Source: CAJCIT01 sp963771305
Lineage (GTDB): Bacteria > Acidobacteriota > Terriglobia > Bryobacterales > Bryobacteraceae
NCBI GenBank assembly: GCA_963771305.1
Contig: CAVYTS010000026.1
Location: 186,001-250,000, forward strand
DNA length: 64,000 nucleotides
Reading direction: 5' to 3'
The translations under genes were made by a program, and so were the position numbers. Shown one piece after another: positions 28,551 to 37,371 of the stretch. Position 1 is the first letter of the stretch; every line of letters begins with the position of its first letter. The notes under the pieces were generated by a model. It had not been told where the DNA came from, did not search any database, and saw only the letters and a program-made list of their open reading frames with translations.

Positions 28551-29798
28551 TTGATACAGCATTTTTCCGAGCTCAATCTTTGCTCCGCGTTGCGGAACAA
28601 CCTCGACAAGAACGAATTCGTCACTCCGACGCCCGTCCAGGCGCAGGCCATTCCGCCGCTCATGGAAGGCCGCGACGTTGTGGCGACCGCGCAGACTGGC
28701 ACAGGCAAGACTCTGGCGTTCTCGATTCCGGTCATTGAAGCTCTCGCCGCCGTTCCTCGCACCAAAACAATAAAAGTCCTGATCCTCAGTCCGACACGCG
28801 AACTTGCCATTCAGATCGATGCGGCATTCCGGCAACTCGCCCACGGCACGCGAATCCGCACCGCCGTGGTTGTGGGCGGCATGAGCGAGACCAAACAGTT
28901 GCGCGATATCCAAGCCGGGGCCGAAGTGGTGATCGCGACGCCGGGCCGACTCTGTGACTATCTGGAACGGCAGCTGATCGATCTTTCCGGTGCCGCCACT
29001 GTGGTTCTCGACGAGGCCGATCGGATGCTCGATATGGGCTTCCTGCCCGCTCTGCGCATCATCCTGGATAAGCTTCCGGCGAAACGCCACTCAATGCTTT
29101 TTTCAGCGACGATGGAGCAATCGGTGGCGGGCCTGGCCGCAAGTTACGTGCACAATCCGGTGCGGATCGCGGTCGAGGTGTGCGCACAAACGGCCGGCCG
29201 GATCGATCTCTTCTGCTACGAAGTTCCTCAGGGCTCCAAGTTTGATCTCCTCGAGCATCTGCTGAAGAACGAGAAGGGTTCTTTCCTCATCTTCGTGGCC
29301 ACCAAGGAGGGCGCCGGCAGGCTTGCGAAATTCCTGGAGCGCGGGGAACACAGGGTGGCCTCGATCCACGGTGACCGCTCGCAGAGCCAGCGGAACGAAG
29401 CACTGCAGGGCTTCAAAGACGGTGTTTACCGTGTGCTGGTCGCCACCGACGTGGCGTCGCGCGGGATTCATGTGGATGACATCGCGCATGTCGTGAACTA
29501 CGATTTGCCGCAAGAGGCGGGAAACTTCATTCATCGCGTCGGACGCACAGGCCGCGCCGGAGCACGTGGCGCCTCCTGGACCTTTGTAACTCCGCTCGAA
29601 CGCTCCAATGTGCGCAACTATGAGCGCACACTGGGGATTCAGGTGCAATATCGCGAACTGCCGTCGCTGCCGCGGCCCATCGGGCTCGTGACGGATGTGG
29701 AGGCGTATTTGGCTTCGATGAGTACCAGCCAGCCGTCGGGCAGCGGGCCGAAGCCGACAACGACAAGGAGCTTCTCAGGGAGCCGGCGTCGTCGCTGA
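28551..29798 (+). CDS. rhlE: DEAD-box RNA helicase (RhlE/SrmB-like)
   Basis: The 415-residue product has every DEAD-box motif: Q motif (FVTPTPVQAQAIPPL), motif I AQTGTGKT (47-54), PTREL, TPGR, DEAD (154-157), SAT (185-187), and the C-terminal VATDVASRGIHVDDI and HRVGRTGRAG. A short Ser/Arg-rich tail follows. It would unwind RNA in ribosome assembly or decay. The start is TTG 28551, because the upstream in-frame sequence has no ATG or GTG, the N-terminal FSEL..L..AL motif begins right there, and AGGAAG lies 12 nt upstream. Confidence 0.88.
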   Translation: MIQHFSELNLCSALRNNLDKNEFVTPTPVQAQAIPPLMEGRDVVATAQTGTGKTLAFSIPVIEALAAVPRTKTIKVLILSPTRELAIQIDAAFRQLAHGTRIRTAVVVGGMSETKQLRDIQAGAEVVIATPGRLCDYLERQLIDLSGAATVVLDEADRMLDMGFLPALRIILDKLPAKRHSMLFSATMEQSVAGLAASYVHNPVRIAVEVCAQTAGRIDLFCYEVPQGSKFDLLEHLLKNEKGSFLIFVATKEGAGRLAKFLERGEHRVASIHGDRSQSQRNEALQGFKDGVYRVLVATDVASRGIHVDDIAHVVNYDLPQEAGNFIHRVGRTGRAGARGASWTFVTPLERSNVRNYERTLGIQVQYRELPSLPRPIGLVTDVEAYLASMSTSQPSGSGPKPTTTRSFSGSRRRR

Positions 29799-29950
29799 AT
29801 TTGTTGTCTAGAAGTCAGCGTGGGGGAAAACCTGGCCATGATCTCCGCGAACGCCGTTTGGGGCCAGCACTGCTGGACAGTCCAGTTGAGCGAACCGTTC
29901 GGAGTGGGCCATTAGCGCAGCGCCGCTCAGTGCAAACGACGGGCCTTTTC

Positions 29951-30325
29951 TCAAGAGATCTGGTATGACACTTGAAGCTCCGCAGCCAGCGTAGAGAAAC
30001 GTGGGTCCGCTGTCCACAACATCAACCGCCCGGCCACTGCCGACGCCAACAGGTGAATATCGATCCAGCCTGCGCCCCGACCGTGCAGTCGCCTGCTGCG
30101 AACGAACTCGACCACGTCATTGTGCGGAACAGAGCTCGCTTGATGTATCTGTTCGTAGGCAGTTAACAGCTCCACACGGCCCCCACGATCTCCGATGAGA
30201 AGTTCTCCGTAGACCAGTTCATGTCCGGCGACCTCGTCCACAGCCAACAGTCTTTCCAACTCGGACGCGTATGGGGCTTGATTGGCAAGGAAATGAATCC
30301 AAACTGAGGTGTCGACTAAGACCAT
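29951..30325 (-). CDS. vapC: PIN-domain RNase toxin (VapC)
   Basis: The 124-residue PIN domain starts MVLVDTSVWIHFLAN, with the first metal-binding Asp at residue 5. It has an acidic ELVYGELLIGD segment and a late WTADPRF acidic site. The family cleaves tRNA or rRNA. Its ATG overlaps the stop of the antitoxin gene by one base (TAATG), so the pair is translationally coupled. It reads away from the helicase gene. The 150 bp between them hold nothing obvious. Confidence 0.88.
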   Translation of the reverse strand: MVLVDTSVWIHFLANQAPYASELERLLAVDEVAGHELVYGELLIGDRGGRVELLTAYEQIHQASSVPHNDVVEFVRSRRLHGRGAGWIDIHLLASAVAGRLMLWTADPRFSTLAAELQVSYQIS

Positions 30326-30540
30326 TAGGCGACTCTACCCTTGGTAGCGGTCTTTTCACGCCGTCTAGGTACACCGGCGGCCAGAGGCTCGCTTCCGCGA
30401 AGAGTCCGAAGGCGCTCGTATGCAGCGCGGCGAACCAGCGCCTCCAGACCCAAACGGACCGCCTCAGTATCCGTGGCCGCACCGCTCGCCAACTTTGCCT
30501 CTTTCAGAAGTTTGTCCTCAATATTCAGGGTTTTCTTCAT
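30325..30540 (-). CDS. vapB: VapB-like antitoxin
   Basis: ATG 30540 gives 71 residues: MKKTLNIEDKLLKEAKLASG, ATDTEAVRLGLEALVRRAAY and ERLRTLRGSE. This is the usual VapB/type II antitoxin strand-helix-helix plus toxin-wrapping tail. The frame is open upstream for another 82 codons that encode a PhzF fragment, but the antitoxin family starts at MKKTLN, so the internal ATG is chosen. Paired with the PIN toxin that follows. Confidence 0.85.
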   Translation of the reverse strand: MKKTLNIEDKLLKEAKLASGAATDTEAVRLGLEALVRRAAYERLRTLRGSEPLAAGVPRRREKTATKGRVA

Positions 30541-30587
30541 ACAGATCATAATGCCATACATGTATGGCTCTTCGGGCCACCCGACGC

Positions 30588-30786
30588 CGGTAAGACCACG
30601 TGCATCGGTGAACACGACTAACTGGTTGCCCTCCAGACGTTGGGACATAAATACATCCATCTGCACATAAGGGAAGCGGCGAGGAGCAGCATCCGGCGTT
30701 CCAGAGGCTGCGGCATACTTGATCAGCCCTCCGCTTGCCGTGCAAGCGGCGATACCACAGATAAGGGTGCGTCGTGAAGATTTCAT
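30588..30786 (-). pseudogene. PhzF-family isomerase, N-terminal fragment fused in frame to vapB
   Basis: From ATG 30786 the frame starts with a signal-like segment (MKSSRRTLICGIAACTASGG) and then RFPYVQMDVFMSQRLEGNQL and VVFTDARGLT, the start of PhzF-like isomerase/epimerase proteins. Similarity ends after about 66 residues. The frame then runs through about 16 unrelated codons directly into vapB without a stop. The other about 220 residues of PhzF are missing. The vapBC locus appears joined to a truncated phzF by insertion or deletion. Confidence 0.72.
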
Positions 30787-31162
30787 CGGTGGCCAGATTC
30801 TATCAGCCGATAGCCAAAAGGCGGTGGCGAAAATTCATCCGGTAAGGGAGTCCTTAAGTTGAAATGGTCGGCCGGAGCTCCTCACTGATTGCTTTGGGGA
30901 TTTCAGGAGTCCGCCTTACGAGGTGGTCGATATGTGGGAAAGCCGTTTGGAATTGCTCGTGGGTAGTCGCCAAGGGTTTACCTACTATTCTTGGTAAGGT
31001 TCGGGAGGGCTGGCGAGAACTCCACCATTTGGGATTCACCGTCTCCAAAGTTCATTATGGGAGGTTCCGACGAAGAGCAACGGCTAAACCGAACTTCTTT
31101 TGTGGAGTTTGCGGTAATCAACAGCAATGATTGAAGTTACGCAATCTTGCGGTGTCGCCTAC
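30787..31162. other. About 380 bp without a recognisable gene
   Basis: Between the phzF fragment and the IS1634-like element. A 64-codon minus-strand frame (30854-31048; TTHEQFQTAFPHIDHLVRRT) and an 88-codon plus-strand frame overlap each other. Neither has a clear RBS or a family I recognise. The segment may be the tail of a gene cut by the insertion element. Confidence 0.35.
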
Positions 31163-31170
31163 TGGGTACA

Positions 31171-32951
31171 GCTACAAAGACGCGGAGACCTGGAGTAATT
31201 GGAAAGCGCGCAGTTGGACGGGTGTTGTATTGGCTAACAGGCGGAGGTTTTGAGCGCCGACGCGAACCTCGTTGAGCGTCAGGGTGGCAAGATCTTTCAA
31301 CAGAGTTTGAAAGCTGTGCACGGGTAAGTGATCAGCGGTGATCTTGGTGGCATCCTTGCGCTTGGCTTTGTCCGATCGCTGGGCAGGACTGACGATGCTG
31401 CTGCGCGCGGCGTCTGCCGCCTGCGCCTCGTCGTCGTCGAAGAGCAAAGGAGACAACTCTCGTCGCATGTGCCACTCAACGTAGTAGGCCAGCATGCACA
31501 AAAAAACATGCGCCCGCACTCGATCGGCCAGGTAATGATAAATGGGGCGGACCTTCAAATCCACGCTCTTCAGACTGCGGAAAGCGCGCTCGACGTCGGA
31601 AAGCCCCTTATAGTGACCGACGACCTTCTGGCTGCTGAGTGCCTCGGCCGGAACGTTGGTGCGGATGACGTAAATGCCATCCAGGGCCGCTTCCCGTTCA
31701 ATGTTGTCCGGCTTGCGCTCGAAACGAAAACCGTCATCCTCAATGAACAGCTTGAAGTGTTTGCCCATCTTGTAGCGGCCTAGAATGCGGCCCACGGCCA
31801 GGCCGATCTCTCTGCGGCCGCGCAATGGTTTTTTCTTTCGCTGAGTAGATTTCACAATTTTGTTGAGCTGCTTTTCAGTGGCCTCCAGTAGTTCATTACG
31901 CTTACGAGTTCGCTCTTCAGCGAGCAGCGGGTTGAGGCAGGCAATTAAGCGTTCACCTGGGAAGGATGGATGCTGGATTTCCGCCATGTCCTGTTGATCG
32001 AAGAACGACAACTGCAGTGCGCCTCCCGTTATCAGTTTCTGAATCTGGACCGACTTGAGGGCCGAGATCCATTGCAGACCTGCATGCGGGTTAAGGTCTT
32101 CGCGGATGCGTGCCGAAGTCAGCATCCCGCGGTCGCCGACCAGGATCACTTTCTTCAGGCCAAAACGGAGCCGCAGTTTGTCGACTTGCGAGGCGACGGT
32201 CTTGGGATCGCCTGTATTGCCCTCGAAGACTTCCACTGCGATGGGGCGACCTTCCGAGGCAGTCAGCAGTCCGAAGGTGATCTGCAGATTACCACGGCGC
32301 TCATCGCGCGAATGGCCAAAGCGGGCCAGCGGGCAGTGACGGCCTTCGAAATAGGTGGAACTGAGGTCATAGAGGACCAGAGAACCGTCTGACAAGTGGC
32401 GCTTGGCGAGAGCATTTTCGATGCTGGATTGGCGGGTAAGCAGCCAATCCAGGGCATTGTAGAGTTGGGCCTCCTGAATGTCGTGACCCAGTCCGAGGAG
32501 GGAGCCAAGCGAAGAGGTGGCCGTTTCTTGTCGGAGACCGCGACAGGTGGCGAGTTTGGAGGATGGGGCAAGGATCCGAGCCACGATCAAGGCCACCACC
32601 AAATCACGTTCGGGGCAACGGGAGCGAGACAAGATGGGCTCAAGACCGAGCCGGCGAAGGGAGCCGAGGACAGCGGCAACATGACCATGAGGCAAGGAGC
32701 GCTGAATCTGGAATGCTTCCGACAAAGGAACCAGAGATTCGCCTTTCAGGACACGTCGAAGAGAATCGAGCTGGGATGCAGGCCAGTGGGAGAGATTGGC
32801 GAGAGTGGTTTTGACAACCTTGCCGTCCAGCCGCTGGGCTTGACGGAGGAGAATAGCGGGAGGAGAGTTGCGGTTGGGGACAGTCTCCACGTACATGGGA
32901 ACATACTATCACAAATAACCTGACAATACAAATTAAATATAGTAATATACA
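31171..32951 (-). mobile_element. IS1634-like insertion sequence
   Basis: A single long transposase gene flanked by an 8-bp direct repeat, TGGGTACA (31163-31170 and 32952-32959), read as the probable target duplication. No convincing terminal inverted repeat was found by eye just inside these repeats, so the exact ends are uncertain. The right flank, upstream of the transposase, is strikingly AT-rich (32,920-32,950) compared with the surroundings and may hold its promoter. Confidence 0.6.
31172..32896 (-). CDS. IS1634-family DDE transposase
   Basis: The 574-residue transposase has the IS1634/IS4-superfamily layout. VLYDLSSTYFEGRHCPLARF carries the first acidic residue. KKVILVGDRGMLTSARIRED carries the second. 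HYKGLSDVERAFRSLKSVDL carries the glutamate of a Y-x2-(R/L)-x3-E-x6-K signature. PIYHYLADRVRAHVFLCMLA is the conserved C-terminal segment. The frame is intact from ATG 32896 to TAG 31172, so the element may be active. It separates the vapBC/phzF segment from the sugar isomerase gene. Confidence 0.88.
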   Translation of the reverse strand: MYVETVPNRNSPPAILLRQAQRLDGKVVKTTLANLSHWPASQLDSLRRVLKGESLVPLSEAFQIQRSLPHGHVAAVLGSLRRLGLEPILSRSRCPERDLVVALIVARILAPSSKLATCRGLRQETATSSLGSLLGLGHDIQEAQLYNALDWLLTRQSSIENALAKRHLSDGSLVLYDLSSTYFEGRHCPLARFGHSRDERRGNLQITFGLLTASEGRPIAVEVFEGNTGDPKTVASQVDKLRLRFGLKKVILVGDRGMLTSARIREDLNPHAGLQWISALKSVQIQKLITGGALQLSFFDQQDMAEIQHPSFPGERLIACLNPLLAEERTRKRNELLEATEKQLNKIVKSTQRKKKPLRGRREIGLAVGRILGRYKMGKHFKLFIEDDGFRFERKPDNIEREAALDGIYVIRTNVPAEALSSQKVVGHYKGLSDVERAFRSLKSVDLKVRPIYHYLADRVRAHVFLCMLAYYVEWHMRRELSPLLFDDDEAQAADAARSSIVSPAQRSDKAKRKDATKITADHLPVHSFQTLLKDLATLTLNEVRVGAQNLRLLANTTPVQLRAFQLLQVSASL

Positions 32952-33055
32952 TGGGTACAAAACTAGAGTTGTAACGATGCTCTACTTTGGCGAAACTGCT
33001 GATGGTTCAAAGACTTAAACGCATAGGGAGCCCAAACCGGCGCAAGAAGTTCGGG

Positions 33056-34045
33056 CTAAAGATTCCGGAGCAGCACGTCCAGGATGGTTTGAACGAACGG
33101 GTACGGCTGGGGGGTAAGGGGTTCGGCTTCGATCGAGTAGAGCCCTTTGTATCCAACCTCGTTCGAAATCTGAATCGCCCTGGCCGAGTCGAACAGATTC
33201 GGCATGTACTTAAAATGGCTGCTTGTGGCCATCGCATACATGACGCGCAAACCTGCCTCCCGCGCCGCGTTGTCCGGGAATGAGGCGACGTCGGGATTGG
33301 CCCAAACCCCGGCGGCCCTGATCAAATTGACCTCGTCCTCCCAGGTATGCTCAGGCGGACGCGCAGGTGGCGCGGCTGCGGCGCTGCTTGGAGCTCCGCC
33401 TGCTGCACTATTCGGAGCGCTAGCCGCTCCGCCCGCGCCGTCGCGGCCGCTCCCGTCGCGCACCGTCGATGACACGTATCCTGGCGGGTCGTCGCGATTC
33501 TCCACGGTCACCATGACCTTCTTCGTATCGGCGTACGCCTTAATCGTCTTCAAGGTCTCGGCCGCAGTGGTACGCACATCCGGTGCGAGCGTGCCCTGGT
33601 TGATCATCACACGCGCAGCGGAGAGGAACACCGCACGGTCGATCCATTGGTTCGTCAGCTTGATCGTTTCCGACCGAACCGCCGGATCCGTGGTCGAAAT
33701 GTTGTGCGCTCCGAGCTCCAGGACCAGTTGAGTCACCCGCGATTGGGCTTTCGTCAGACGTTTTTTAAACTCTCCCAGGTAGTCGGGCTCGGTCGAGCGG
33801 AAGTGCTCTTGCTGGATCTCCAGATTATGGATTCCATAGCGCTGCGCCATCTCGTAGGGAAAATCGAGGATATCGAGGGTTCTCTGCGGATCGTCCGGCC
33901 CCGGAGCGCTCTTCATAATCAGATCGAAACTATAACTCATGACCGCGACGCGATCCATTTTGGCTCGGCCCGCGGTCTGCCCCCACGATCTGGCCGCTCC
34001 GGCGGCGACGGCCGAACCGATAAGAAACTCTCGACGTTTGATCAT
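33056..34045 (-). CDS. Exported xylose-isomerase-like TIM barrel protein
   Basis: The 329-residue product begins MIKRREFLIGSAVAAGAARS, a Tat signal peptide (KRREFL). The mature part is a sugar-phosphate isomerase/epimerase-type (AP endonuclease 2-like) barrel: GIHNLEIQQEHF, VMVTVENRDDPPGYVSS, WANPDVASFPDN and YKGLYSIEAEPL. A Ala/Pro/Ser-rich insertion lies at about residues 195-235. Such Tat-exported homologues are common in Acidobacteria and Planctomycetes and act on unknown sugars. The gene stands alone downstream of the IS element. Confidence 0.82.
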   Translation of the reverse strand: MIKRREFLIGSAVAAGAARSWGQTAGRAKMDRVAVMSYSFDLIMKSAPGPDDPQRTLDILDFPYEMAQRYGIHNLEIQQEHFRSTEPDYLGEFKKRLTKAQSRVTQLVLELGAHNISTTDPAVRSETIKLTNQWIDRAVFLSAARVMINQGTLAPDVRTTAAETLKTIKAYADTKKVMVTVENRDDPPGYVSSTVRDGSGRDGAGGAASAPNSAAGGAPSSAAAAPPARPPEHTWEDEVNLIRAAGVWANPDVASFPDNAAREAGLRVMYAMATSSHFKYMPNLFDSARAIQISNEVGYKGLYSIEAEPLTPQPYPFVQTILDVLLRNL

Positions 34046-34642
34046 TTGCGCCTCTCACAACGAGATTGGCGATTGGATAGTGGAATCGATCCGGTAGTTC
34101 CTGGATACGAATACTTCCAGAAAACCAGCCTTCAGACCGCACGGCACCGACAGCCGTTACCCGGAAGGCCTTGCCTATTCTACCGTCAGCGCCGCATCAT
34201 ACACATTCGTCACGCCCCGAGCGGCAACCATCACAAGTGCTAAACCCAGATAAGCCGGATAGCGGCGGTCGTCGATACGCGCGAAGACCCGCCCCACCTC
34301 GCCTGGCTGAACAAGCCGGCGCTGGTGTATGCTCTCGGTGCTGCCGGTCCCGTGGCTGGTGGACCTGCCCTCTCCGTAAGAGTTTGGCTGGTGCCGTCAG
34401 CGCTTGAGGGCCTCTCCGTCTCCGAAAAGGGCTCGCCGCGCGCTTCACTCGCGCTACGATAGCTAGCGAAATCAGCCCAGGTATCAAGCAAACGCGGTCT
34501 GACTCCCAAAACGGATGGAAATCACTCCCCTTAAGTCGGCTTGCGGACCCTGGATCCGCTGCTTTGGCCGTATCACCACGCGGAGACAATGTTTATGATT
34601 CATCTGCAGCGCCAGCACTGTTGGGCAGAGGTTCCGTGAGCG
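34046..34642. other. About 600 bp without a recognisable gene
   Basis: Overlapping frames on both strands (for example 34197-34589 minus, 34171-34407 plus) are Arg/Pro-rich with no domain or RBS. The first part should contain the promoter of the isomerase gene. Nothing else is recognised. Confidence 0.4.
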
Positions 34643-35062
34643 TTATTGTTGCTTCGTTTTCTTGAACTCTAACGAGCAGGGTCGGCCCTCGACGCGCTTG
34701 CCGATTCCCGAGTCGCCGGAGAAAGTCGCCTCGACGTGATAGTTGTAGCGCGTACCGGCCCGGCGATGTCCCACGGCCGTCTCGGACGCTCCCACTAGGC
34801 CATCCGCGTAAAGACGCGCCGAGCCCCCGGGCGAAATCATCCCGTCGAGCTGGAACCAGCCAGGCCTTCCTTTGTCCCCCTTTTCGCCGTGCAGCACAGC
34901 ATCTTTTACGATGGAATCGAACCGATAGGAATAGCCGAGCGCGCCCGCGGCGTTCTCACAGGACACGGTGGTGTCCCAGGTGCCTTCGAAAGGATGGTCG
35001 CCGGCGGCACAAAGGGAGGTCAGCGAGAGGGTGGTTAGAACCAGAATCACGGAACAGCGCAC
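34643..35062 (-). CDS. Small exported protein of unknown function
   Basis: The 139-residue protein has a signal peptide ending near LCAAGDH (about residue 20). A small domain follows with PFEGTWDTTVSCENAAGALG, DSIVKDAVLHGEKGDKGRPG, LYADGLVGASETAVGHRRAG and a basic end EFKKTKQQ. The W..TV.C......Y.Y......V..G...G..G.PG pattern resembles small lipocalin-like or META-type exported proteins of unknown role seen in Proteobacteria and Acidobacteria. No family is assigned with certainty. It is monocistronic. Confidence 0.6.
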   Translation of the reverse strand: MRCSVILVLTTLSLTSLCAAGDHPFEGTWDTTVSCENAAGALGYSYRFDSIVKDAVLHGEKGDKGRPGWFQLDGMISPGGSARLYADGLVGASETAVGHRRAGTRYNYHVEATFSGDSGIGKRVEGRPCSLEFKKTKQQ

Positions 35063-35240
35063 GACCGAGTGTTATAGCACTTCCCGCGCGTTAATCGGCG
35101 CGCGCTGTTTCCGGATCTCTGACCATACGGGAGCTATCGATAGGCGGGACTTCGAGAGTAGTAGCGGCAAAGTAAGGCAATCAGATGGCGCCCGCCGCTA
35201 CAAGCTCGTTATACCTTACGGAAGTAGGAGGGTGAGTACT

Positions 35241-35726
35241 ATGACCGTGATACGTGAGGTCGGTGGGAAGTGGTGTTTGAAGGCGAACACATTCGATCTG
35301 CCGCTTCGAAAGGGATCGCGACTAGTTCTGGACCCGAATGCCCTAAAACGGGATGCCGAGACGTCGTGTCGGCTGCTTGAATGGCAGTATCGGATAGCGA
35401 GTGGGCAGACAGGGGATCTTGAGCTCACTGCAGATCTGGAGTTGATTGTAGAGGAGATGCAACCAGGTCCTTGGGAATCATGGTTCGCGCGCTGGTCTCC
35501 TGACACACAGTTTTTTGCCCCGGTAGTCGCGGCGATCGTCAGCCTGATTTTGATCGGCCTAGTGTTGATTACGTTCCGTTCTCAGCCGGAGCCAGGGTGG
35601 ACGCTTGCCGGAAGGTACATCCGGACAACAGGGGGGCTGGGCAATTTTCTTGGTTTTCGCGCTCCTGCTTCCCTGGAAATTGGGCCTTTACAGAGGACGG
35701 CCCAATTTCCGAAAGCCTTTCTTTAG
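35241..35726 (+). CDS. Hypothetical single-pass membrane protein, C-terminus possibly frameshifted
   Basis: ATG 35241 has a good GGAGG site 8-12 nt upstream, giving 161 codons. The first 90 residues are soluble (KANTFDLPLRKGSRLVLDPN; ELIVEEMQPGPWESWFARW). A membrane helix follows (FFAPVVAAIVSLILIGLVLI). After a G6 run at about 35,632-35,637 the current frame is polar and unlike a protein. The alternative frame gives a second helix (WAIFLVFALLLPWKLGLY) and a short tail ending at about 35,784. A one-base homopolymer error is therefore plausible. No homologue is recognised. Confidence 0.5.
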   Translation: MTVIREVGGKWCLKANTFDLPLRKGSRLVLDPNALKRDAETSCRLLEWQYRIASGQTGDLELTADLELIVEEMQPGPWESWFARWSPDTQFFAPVVAAIVSLILIGLVLITFRSQPEPGWTLAGRYIRTTGGLGNFLGFRAPASLEIGPLQRTAQFPKAFL

Positions 35727-35747
35727 TGTCCCCATCGGGGATGGTGG

Positions 35748-35769
35748 AAACCCCTCGCCTTCAGGCGAA
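35748..35769. repeat. REP-like palindrome
   Basis: AACCCCTCGCCTTCAGGCGAAG forms a short hairpin (TCGCC/GGCGA). It shares its ends with the palindrome at 35937-35959 (AACCCCTCGGCC..GGCCGAAG), suggesting a small repeat family. Confidence 0.5.
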
Positions 35770-35936
35770 GCAAGATTGGTGTAACGTGGTCGCGTAGGAA
35801 TGGGCCGCGTAACACAGTCAAGAATGCTGGGAGCGATCACGTTCACCGGGTTTTGTTCCTGCTTAGAGATGAGGCTTGGACTCACCGGTGGCGGGGTCCT
35901 GACCTCCGAAAGTCGACTTCGAGTCGACGACCATCG

Positions 35937-35958
35937 AACCCCTCGGCCTACGGCCGAA
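35937..35958. repeat. REP-like palindrome at the left end of the IS
   Basis: The core CCTCGGCCTACGGCCGA (35941-35957) is a near-perfect palindrome. The identical core stands in the same orientation at 37862-37878, directly beyond the right end of the IS. It is either a target-site duplication or a pair of REP-like elements. Confidence 0.6.
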
Positions 35959-35979
35959 GGCTGGAGTTTCTACATAATT

Positions 35980-37371
35980 TCAAGCGGCGGCAGCCCGAAC
36001 GAAGTCAGCATCGGCGATTTGGAGGTCGAACGGGTCGAGGTATGTAGGTTGTTGTGCGATCTCCTTGCGGAGTAGCGTGATCAGATCCAAACAGGATGGC
36101 CGTCGAGCGCTTCGGCGCCATTTGGGGAGCTGGGCATAAGCGGCACCGCGCTCCGCCCCAAAGGCCTTGAGCGAAGCGAGCAACAAAGCGCTGTAAGCCG
36201 CCACCGCCAGCACCGGCTGCTTGGGCACCGAAGTCACATTCCATAACTGCGCTTGCCCAACGCCCAAGGTATCCTTCTCTTCCCGGTGGTTGACCTCTAT
36301 CTGCCACCGGTCGAAGTAGATTTGTAGTAACTGCTTGCTCGAACTGCGCAGATCCGTAGTCAACAAGTACGCCGGATCGCGGTAGTACAGCTTCTTGCTT
36401 TGGCTCTTGCGATATGGAGTCGGCGCGATGACGATGAGACGAAGGGGACGCCGTTTGGCGCCGCGCTGCCAGTACACCTCTGCCACTTCTTTATAGCGGA
36501 TCTTGCGGCGCTTGCCTCCATAAAAGATCTGGGTGGTTTTCCATTCGCGACTCTGGTCCTGGCGAACCTGTTCCGGTGTAAACTTCTCGGTTCCGTAAAA
36601 GCGGCGCGGAGCGCCATGCTCGGAAGCAAGCGCGCGATAACACAGCTTGGCGTCTTTGCGGGCGCGCACCAGCAAGACCGAGCGTTCCGGAATCTGGCCA
36701 AAGCAAGTGCGATTGCAGAAGCTGCCATCACCGGCCAGCACCAGCACTTTGCTCCGGCCTCCGGCATTGTCCAGTTCCTGACGCAGCTGCTGGCCCATCT
36801 CCACAAAGCTGCGCGACAGATTCTTCTGTTTGGCCGCTTCCCGATACCGTTGGTGCATCTCTTGGGTGGCACTCTTGCCTGGCCGTTTGACGCGAGAGAC
36901 TTCCTGAAAGCGAATCGGTAAGGCGCGCGTGCTGACCGGAGCGTTGCGATGGAGTGGCACCAACAGCGAAGCCTGCAGGAAGCGCAGACCCAACACCAGA
37001 TTGACGTGAAACGGGGGCGACAAAGGATCGCGTTGATAGAACGCCTGAGGAATGGAGCGGCCCGTTTTGCGCAGTCGCGTATCGTCGATGGCGACACCGA
37101 CCAGCCGTTGCGGGCAAAAATCCAAGGCTTGTTTCAGGATCGGCCGGAACAGCTCTTGCGGCTCCCACTGGCAGCGGGAGTGGAGAAAGTACTCCGCGCT
37201 CCAACTGCGATCCTGGCCGCCGTTGGTCCAGATGATGCGAGTCAAACAGCGACGGCCCAGACAGATGAGAGAGCCGAGCGCTTGCCGCACTCCTCGCTGA
37301 AAGGTGCGCTGTTGAGGAAAGACGTTACGCCAGTCTTCAACAATGCTCAGGAAGGCGGCGAGCAAGCTCAT
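35980..37371 (-). CDS. DDE transposase with YREK signature (IS4-superfamily, IS701-like)
   Basis: The 463-residue transposase shows the acidic triad: LVGVAIDDTRLRKTG (first Asp), KVLVLAGDGSFCNRTCF (second Asp), and YFDRWQIEVNHREEK, an exact Y-x2-R-x3-E-x6-K signature (Glu). The C-terminus is ALLLASLKAFGAERG and LITLLRKEIAQQPTY. Its start overlaps the end of the upstream HTH gene by 4 nt (ATGA), so its synthesis depends on translation of that gene. The stop codon lies 5 bp inside the left terminal repeat. The exact IS family was not checked. Confidence 0.85.
   Translation of the reverse strand: MSLLAAFLSIVEDWRNVFPQQRTFQRGVRQALGSLICLGRRCLTRIIWTNGGQDRSWSAEYFLHSRCQWEPQELFRPILKQALDFCPQRLVGVAIDDTRLRKTGRSIPQAFYQRDPLSPPFHVNLVLGLRFLQASLLVPLHRNAPVSTRALPIRFQEVSRVKRPGKSATQEMHQRYREAAKQKNLSRSFVEMGQQLRQELDNAGGRSKVLVLAGDGSFCNRTCFGQIPERSVLLVRARKDAKLCYRALASEHGAPRRFYGTEKFTPEQVRQDQSREWKTTQIFYGGKRRKIRYKEVAEVYWQRGAKRRPLRLIVIAPTPYRKSQSKKLYYRDPAYLLTTDLRSSSKQLLQIYFDRWQIEVNHREEKDTLGVGQAQLWNVTSVPKQPVLAVAAYSALLLASLKAFGAERGAAYAQLPKWRRSARRPSCLDLITLLRKEIAQQPTYLDPFDLQIADADFVRAAAA

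Noticed and set aside
30854..31048. 64-codon minus-strand frame beside the IS1634-like element
   Set aside because: No start-site evidence or recognisable family, and it overlaps another frame on the other strand.
34968..35240. N-terminal extension of the 35241 hypothetical gene to 34968
   Set aside because: It would overlap the convergent exported-protein gene on the other strand, while a strong RBS precedes ATG 35241.
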